58,516 bases of DNA from Rubrobacteraceae bacterium (GTDB lineage: Bacteria; Actinomycetota; Rubrobacteria; Rubrobacterales; Rubrobacteraceae). Both the position numbers and the translations under genes were made by a program. Below, piece after piece: positions 54,449 through 58,516 of the stretch. The stretch is taken from positions 1 to 58,516 of the forward strand of contig JAIMBO010000005.1 in assembly GCA_023511405.1 (NCBI GenBank), read 5' to 3'. Under the pieces are notes generated by a model. That model saw only the letters and a program-made list of their open reading frames with translations, was not told the DNA's origin and did not search any database. Numbering within the stretch: position 1 is the stretch's first letter; each line of letters opens with the position of its first letter.

Positions 54449-56270
54449 CGAGGACCGTCACCCTCCCGTTCGTGCCGTCCACCCGCACCCGCTGGCCGGT
54501 CCTGATGCGGGACGTCGCCGTGCCGGTGCCGACCACGGCGGGCAGCCCGTACTCCCGCGAGACGATCGCGGCGTGGGACATGATCCCCCCGATGTCCGTG
54601 ACGGTGGCTTTGATCTTGCTGAAGATCGGAGCCCACGCCGGCGAGGTGGAGGTGCACACCAGGATCTCCCCGGCCCGCACCTCGGAGATCTCCTCGAGCG
54701 AGCGCACCACCCGCGCCGTTCCTTCCACCTTGCCCGGTGAGGCGGCGGCGCCGGCGAGCTCGTTGCCGCCCCCGTCGCGCTGCGCCCGCGCCCACTCCTG
54801 CAGCTGCTGCGGGGTGACCCCCCAGAGCATGGCGATCGCAGGATCCACGACCGCCTCCGGCATCCGACCCAAAGCGGGAGGCGGCGTCCACTCTTCGAGC
54901 CGCTTCAGGATCCGCTTGCGCCGCTCCACGATCTGCGGCCAGTGGTGCGGCCCGAGCGCCTCGCCGCCGGTCGACCAGGTAAGCGCGAGCTCCTCCAGCG
55001 CCTGCATCACCTCGTAGCGGGAGAGCTGGAAGATGTCCTCGCTCTCCTCGATGAAGCCGTGCCGGGCGAGCAGCGCGCCGAACTCCCGGATCTTGTTGAA
55101 GAACCGCGACTGGAACCAGTAGTCGCAGTAGAACTTGTGCTCCTCCACGTACGGGAAGACCTTGCGCGAGAGCCCGAGCAACTCCCGGAAGGTCTGCCGC
55201 GCCTCCTCGTCCATAAGCGCCTCGTACTCGCCGACGAGCCGGTCCCGCCGCTCGGCCAGCTCACGCGTGGGCCGCTCGATGTCCTCGCCGGCCTGCAGCG
55301 CCGCGATGTGCCCGATGAGCGAGCTGTAGGGGATGCTGGGGTCGTCGTGCCAGCTGCCGTAGTAGTGGTAGAGCCCGTCGCCGGTCCCCATGTTGAACCA
55401 CGGGTCCTTGACCTCCTCGAGCTCCTCGAGCCAGCGCCGCCCGGCGTCGCTGCGCCCGAGCTCGGCCTCTATCTCCTCCGGCGAACGCCCCTCCCGGAAG
55501 GCCTCCGCCACCCCGAGGTCTATCGCCAGCCGCGCCAGCCGCCGCAGCTCGGCGTCCGGCCGGAAGAGGACGACGTCGATGCCGGCGACCATCTGCGAGA
55601 TGTGCTGGTCGGGGATGTCGGGCAGGGCCTGCTTGCAGAACTCCGAGAAGGTCAGGTACGCCCCGTAGCCGAGCAGCAGAAACTCGAAGTGGTACTGCCA
55701 CATCCGCTCGATGCAGTCCAGCGCCCGCCGGTAGCTGGCGAGCAGCGTGGCCCAGCTCGGCTCCCCACCTTCGAAGACGACGGCCTCCGGCTCGTACTCC
55801 GGAAGACCGGGGACTGGTATCTCGGAGACCTCGCGGTTGAGCGCCTCCATCCGCTCCCGCCAGCGGGCATAGAGCTCGTCCCAGTTCTCGTAGTAGTAGC
55901 CGGCGCGCTGCTGGAAGAAGCGCGACCGCTCGGCTATCTTCTCCGGATCGGTCACCGGGTTGGGCGAGATGTAGACGTAGCCGTTGACTATCCGGTAGTC
56001 GACCCCCATCGCCCCCGGTACCGCGAACGCCCGGTTCTGCCACCCCCCAAGCGCATAGTACGGCGTGTCGACCTCGACCATGTCGAACGCGGGCATCGGC
56101 ACCGGGAAGTGCATCGAGTTCCAGAACCACAGCCGGTTCTCGTCGTGCTCCCTGCGCCGCTCGTCGAAGAGCGCCCAAGGCGGGTACATCTCCTCCCACC
56201 CCTCACACCCCTCCGGTGTCTCGATCGAGAACGGGCTAGGAAAGTCTGTTGCTATTTCTTTTTTCGTCAT
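54441..56270 (-). CDS. Phosphohistidine (PEP-utilizer mobile) domain protein with a unique N-terminal substrate domain
   Basis: A 609-residue protein. The last 105 residues are the mobile phosphohistidine domain of PEP-utilising enzymes: SPGKVEGTARVV (about 509-520), then GGIMSHAAIVSREYGLPAVV with the phospho-acceptor His566. The first ~490 residues are Trp/Tyr-rich and mostly helical, contain no pyruvate/PEP barrel, and match no domain I can name; they resemble in plan the substrate-binding middle parts of phenylphosphate synthase and rifampicin phosphotransferase. With the ATP-binding protein it should form a two-protein dikinase (ATP to AMP + Pi + phosphorylated substrate). Its ATG is 2 bases after the GMC gene. 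Confidence 0.85.
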   Translation of the reverse strand: MTKKEIATDFPSPFSIETPEGCEGWEEMYPPWALFDERRREHDENRLWFWNSMHFPVPMPAFDMVEVDTPYYALGGWQNRAFAVPGAMGVDYRIVNGYVYISPNPVTDPEKIAERSRFFQQRAGYYYENWDELYARWRERMEALNREVSEIPVPGLPEYEPEAVVFEGGEPSWATLLASYRRALDCIERMWQYHFEFLLLGYGAYLTFSEFCKQALPDIPDQHISQMVAGIDVVLFRPDAELRRLARLAIDLGVAEAFREGRSPEEIEAELGRSDAGRRWLEELEEVKDPWFNMGTGDGLYHYYGSWHDDPSIPYSSLIGHIAALQAGEDIERPTRELAERRDRLVGEYEALMDEEARQTFRELLGLSRKVFPYVEEHKFYCDYWFQSRFFNKIREFGALLARHGFIEESEDIFQLSRYEVMQALEELALTWSTGGEALGPHHWPQIVERRKRILKRLEEWTPPPALGRMPEAVVDPAIAMLWGVTPQQLQEWARAQRDGGGNELAGAAASPGKVEGTARVVRSLEEISEVRAGEILVCTSTSPAWAPIFSKIKATVTDIGGIMSHAAIVSREYGLPAVVGTGTATSRIRTGQRVRVDGTNGRVTVLDG

Positions 56271-56272
56271 CT

Positions 56273-58216
56273 CTATATCCTCTCCACAATACCTCGGGCT
56301 ATCTTGTGCGCCACCGCCTCGATAGTCACCATCGGGTTCACCCCCAGCCCCGTGGGCAGCACCGAGCCGTCGACCACATACAACCCCTGCACGTCCCAGC
56401 TCTCACCCGTGGCATCGCATACCGACTCTCCGCGCGAAGCTCCCATACGAGCCGTGCCCATCAGATGAAAAGCTCCCAGAGTCACCTGAGCCGGGCCCCA
56501 ACCGCACCGGTCGGCTGCTAGAAGCATCTCCTCCCTGTTGCCCTTCCGGCCCGGTTCGTAGGTGACCCATCCGGCGTGAGACGAGTAGATGACCCGGGCA
56601 CCGCCGGCTTCGAGAATCTGTGCCGCACCATCCAGCCCCCGTCTCATCACCGCGCGGTCGAAGTCGGACAGAGTCCAGCGTGGCCTCGGAATGCCGTCAC
56701 GCCCCACGACGACCTCACCACCGTCGCGCGCCCGCTGAAGTGCCCCGTACCCGGCCGTGTAGCGGAGCGCCTGCATCAACTCGGCGCTCTCCCGTGCACC
56801 TCTCCAGGGGGCGAAGATCGCGAGGATGCTGGGAGGGGTGGCGGCCTGCTCGTACTTTATGCCGTACCCCTCACCGAGATCCAGAAGCTCGTCGGAGTAG
56901 GTAGCACCGAGCGTACCCTCCCAGGGTTTTATCTCCTCCTCAAAGATGCCCCATGTGAGAAGAACGGGGTGCAGCATGAGGTTCTTGCCTATTACGGGGT
57001 TGTCTATGCCCGAACGAATCATGATCGCCGGCGTGTGAATGGCTCCGGCGGCGAGCGCCACGATTCTGGCTCGTACGACAACCCTGTGACCGTCCCTCGT
57101 TCGCGCTTCCACACCCTGCACCCGCCCATTCTCTACCAGCACCCTCTTCACGGGAGCGTTCACGAGTAAGCGAGCCCCATTGTCGTAAGCGTCCTGAAGC
57201 CACGTCTTCAACGTCGACTGCTTGGCTCCGATCTGGCAACCGTAGTGGCAGAGCCGGCAGACATCCTCCCGACACCCCCGGCAGTTGCGCTGCATCACCT
57301 CCCAATGCCAGCCGAGAGCCTCAAACCCCTTGCGCATGACATGATCCCGCCTCGAAGGTATGCTGCTCTCGGTACCGATCGAGAGCCGCTCCCACACGGC
57401 ATCGATGCTCCTGCCGAAATCCTTGCTGGCCCACTCGGCGAGTCCGAAGCGCTCCTTCCACTCCTTGAGCACGTGCTCCGGCGGGCGGAAGCACCAGGTG
57501 TAGTTCACGACCGTACCACCCCCCAGACAGGAGCCGGCGAGCAGACCGATACTCTGGTCTTCGGCCGCTAGGTTGCCGCCGTCGAGATATAGGCGGGCGT
57601 AACCTGGAATCTCAGCCCCGTCGAAGTTCTCTTCGCTGTAATAGCCACCGGATTCGACGACGACCACGTCGAGTCCCGCAGCGGCGAGCACCCCCGCAGC
57701 GGTACCGCCCCCTGCCCCAGAGCCGACCACGCAAACGTCGCAGTCGAGCTCGGTATCCCCGGTCACCTCGAGCGGTCTGATGCTTTTCGGCGGTGGACTC
57801 TCCGGTGGTCCGAGCGGCCCCGGATAGCCGAGCCAATTCTCCACGGGGTCCGGCTCCTTCCCTTCGTGAGGCATGCAGTAGTACCCCAGCAGCACTCCCT
57901 TGCGGAACATCTGGAAGATTGCTCGCGACCTCGCATCAGGTGAGTCTGCGAGGCTCAACAGCACGCGCTCGCGCTCAGCCTGCGAGAGCGATGAGAAAGG
58001 AGCCTGCTCGGACCCGGCGATCTGTGTGTCCCACGTTTCGAGCAATGCCACGAAGGCGGCGCGGTCTTCGGAGGAAGGCGCGCTGCCCGCCGAGGCGAGC
58101 AACGCGTCTGGAACGCCACGCTCGGTGGCGGACGGAAGCCCGTCGATACCCGGTGCGAAGGTATCACATATCGCTTCGAGAGCCCTGCGAGCCTCACCGT
58201 CTATCTCGATGGACAT
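56273..58216 (-). CDS. GMC-family FAD alcohol oxidoreductase, long-chain alcohol oxidase type
   Basis: A 647-residue flavoprotein. Residues about 1-140 form a helical N-terminal domain like that of long-chain alcohol oxidases (gluconate-dehydrogenase-subunit-3-like). The FAD-binding GxGxxG is in VVGSGAGGGTAAGVLAAAG (about 164-182). A cysteine-rich stretch C-x2-C-x4-C-x2-C-x3-C (NCRGCREDVCRLCHYGCQIG) precedes KQSTLKTWLQDA, the FAO-type signature. The C-terminal GMC motif has HLMGTARMG and GLGVNPMVT with catalytic-type His and Asn. No export signal. First gene of the operon: it would oxidise an alcohol to the ketone or aldehyde used downstream. Substrate unknown. Confidence 0.9.
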   Translation of the reverse strand: MSIEIDGEARRALEAICDTFAPGIDGLPSATERGVPDALLASAGSAPSSEDRAAFVALLETWDTQIAGSEQAPFSSLSQAERERVLLSLADSPDARSRAIFQMFRKGVLLGYYCMPHEGKEPDPVENWLGYPGPLGPPESPPPKSIRPLEVTGDTELDCDVCVVGSGAGGGTAAGVLAAAGLDVVVVESGGYYSEENFDGAEIPGYARLYLDGGNLAAEDQSIGLLAGSCLGGGTVVNYTWCFRPPEHVLKEWKERFGLAEWASKDFGRSIDAVWERLSIGTESSIPSRRDHVMRKGFEALGWHWEVMQRNCRGCREDVCRLCHYGCQIGAKQSTLKTWLQDAYDNGARLLVNAPVKRVLVENGRVQGVEARTRDGHRVVVRARIVALAAGAIHTPAIMIRSGIDNPVIGKNLMLHPVLLTWGIFEEEIKPWEGTLGATYSDELLDLGEGYGIKYEQAATPPSILAIFAPWRGARESAELMQALRYTAGYGALQRARDGGEVVVGRDGIPRPRWTLSDFDRAVMRRGLDGAAQILEAGGARVIYSSHAGWVTYEPGRKGNREEMLLAADRCGWGPAQVTLGAFHLMGTARMGASRGESVCDATGESWDVQGLYVVDGSVLPTGLGVNPMVTIEAVAHKIARGIVERI

Positions 58217-58241
58217 GGCGCGTACTCCTCCTTTACCGCTT

Positions 58242-58328
58242 GTGTCGGCTTCAGATGCGTCCCGGATCCCGGGAAACCCCCACCCCTTGTTCCCCGTCCG
58301 GATACCCTCCGGAATCTGAAATCGACAC
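58242..58328 (-). promoter_or_regulatory. Structured 5' leader of the GMC/carboxylase operon
   Basis: On the minus strand GTGTCGATTTCAGAT (58328-58314) pairs with ATCTGAAGCCGACAC (58256-58242): 15 positions with one A-C mismatch and one G-U. It encloses hairpin TCCGG/CCGGA (58313-58297), a G-rich linker with three runs of four or five G (58296-58275) and hairpin TCCCGG/CCGGGA (58274-58260). The closing stem ends 8 bases before the AAAGGAGG ribosome site. It looks like a multi-stem regulatory RNA; I could not match it to a known riboswitch. Confidence 0.6.
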
Positions 58329-58375
58329 GTACCCTTTCAGCGCGGTCACCCCTGTTTCTTGGAGCGCTTTATGTT

Positions 58376-58405
58376 ATTTTGTTTTTAATGAATCGAGCGT
58401 GTCAA
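58376..58405 (-). promoter_or_regulatory. Promoter of the GMC/carboxylase operon
   Basis: Minus-strand TTGACA (58405-58400), 18-base spacer, CAAAAT (58381-58376). RNA would begin near 58369, giving a leader of about 150 bases. A short inverted repeat CATAC-N6-GTATG (58416-58431) lies just upstream of the -35 and could bind a regulator. Confidence 0.65.
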
Positions 58406-58432
58406 GCCTCTCATGCATACTGCTGTGTATGA

Positions 58433-58516
58433 CTACCTCCTGTAGGCGGTGCGGGCGTACTCGACCAGGGGAGCGGGCTGCACGGTGGCCCTTATCTCCA
58501 CCTGCCTGTGCTCCTC
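58433..58516 (-). CDS. 3' end of an unidentified gene (partial)
   Basis: A minus-strand frame enters from the right edge and ends at TAG 58435-58433. The 27 visible residues contain VEIRATVQPAPLVEYARTAY. That is too little to name a family. It ends about 28 bases before the -35 of the GMC operon, with no hairpin between, so read-through into the operon is possible. Confidence 0.5.
   Translation of the reverse strand, partial: EEHRQVEIRATVQPAPLVEYARTAYRR

Noticed and set aside
53354-56270. Rifampicin phosphotransferase or phenylphosphate synthase annotation for the split kinase
   Set aside because: Rifampicin phosphotransferase is one chain and stands alone; phenol carboxylation would need a UbiD-type carboxylase, which is absent. 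The biotin carboxylase set and acetoacetyl-CoA synthetase point elsewhere.
58242-58328. Known c-di-AMP (ydaO-type) riboswitch in the GMC leader
   Set aside because: A GGGGAAC...GGGGTG stretch looks similar, but the conserved 3' half of that riboswitch is absent.

Overview
This 58.5-kb, GC-rich window looks like chromosome of a Rubrobacter-type actinobacterium. That assignment is inferred from gene content and protein character, not from a database match. The evidence is RNase Y and RNase J together, a WhiG-type sigma factor, a recA-recX-rny-miaB-miaA-hflX order of the kind also seen in Firmicutes, and actinobacterial-style FtsK, RodZ-like and LysR proteins. Almost every gene is on the minus strand. 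Only three are on the plus strand: a 3' fragment at the left edge, one small unknown gene (1513-1938) and a LysR regulator (45420-46379). I saw no tRNA, rRNA, CRISPR array, insertion sequence or prophage. Non-ATG starts are very common (recA, recX, rpsB, tsf, rpsO, uppS, cdsA, whiG and dprA all appear to use TTG), and rnj and truB seem to lack any ATG/GTG/TTG start.

Layout from left to right; transcription mostly runs right to left. 1-2 kb: end of a possible golvesin-type domain protein, two tandem PlsY-like acyltransferases and an unknown small gene. 2-9.6 kb: hflX, miaA, miaB, an orphan GHKL ATPase, rny, recX, recA. 9.6-21.6 kb: a RodZ-like membrane HTH protein, ftsK, rnj, an M16 peptidase, pnp, rpsO, ribF, truB, nrnA, rbfA, ylxP. 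21.6-25.3 kb: infB, nusA (with an unusual C-terminal Cys/His tail) and rimP, preceded by a promoter and then a terminator-like hairpin. 25.4-31 kb: rseP, cdsA, uppS, frr, pyrH, tsf, rpsB. 31.2-34.8 kb: whiG, dprA, comM behind a strong promoter. 34.8-43.6 kb: yraN, rnhB, rplS, trmD, rimM, khpA, rpsP, ffh, ftsY, smc. 43.7-47.1 kb: aceA (isocitrate lyase), a 74-residue unknown protein, a divergent LysR regulator, rnc.

The accessory and most interesting part is 47.3-58.4 kb, a tightly packed eight-gene operon. In transcription order it encodes a GMC alcohol oxidoreductase of the long-chain alcohol oxidase type, a protein ending in a PEP-synthase-type phosphohistidine domain, a PEP-synthase-type ATP-binding protein, a biotin carboxyl carrier protein, a biotin carboxylase, a carboxyltransferase, a HAD-IIA phosphatase and acetoacetyl-CoA synthetase. 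Neither PEP-synthase-like protein has the pyruvate/PEP-binding barrel. The carboxyltransferase has Gln where pyruvate carboxylases have the pyruvate-carboxylate-binding Arg. The last gene consumes acetoacetate. My reading is a ketone (acetone-like) assimilation pathway: alcohol to ketone, ATP-dependent activation to an enol phosphate, biotin-dependent carboxylation to a beta-keto acid, then CoA activation. It would be built from parts unrelated to the classical acetone carboxylase. The nearby isocitrate lyase would suit growth on the resulting acetyl-CoA. The operon has a recognisable promoter and a 5' leader that can fold into a closed multi-stem RNA.
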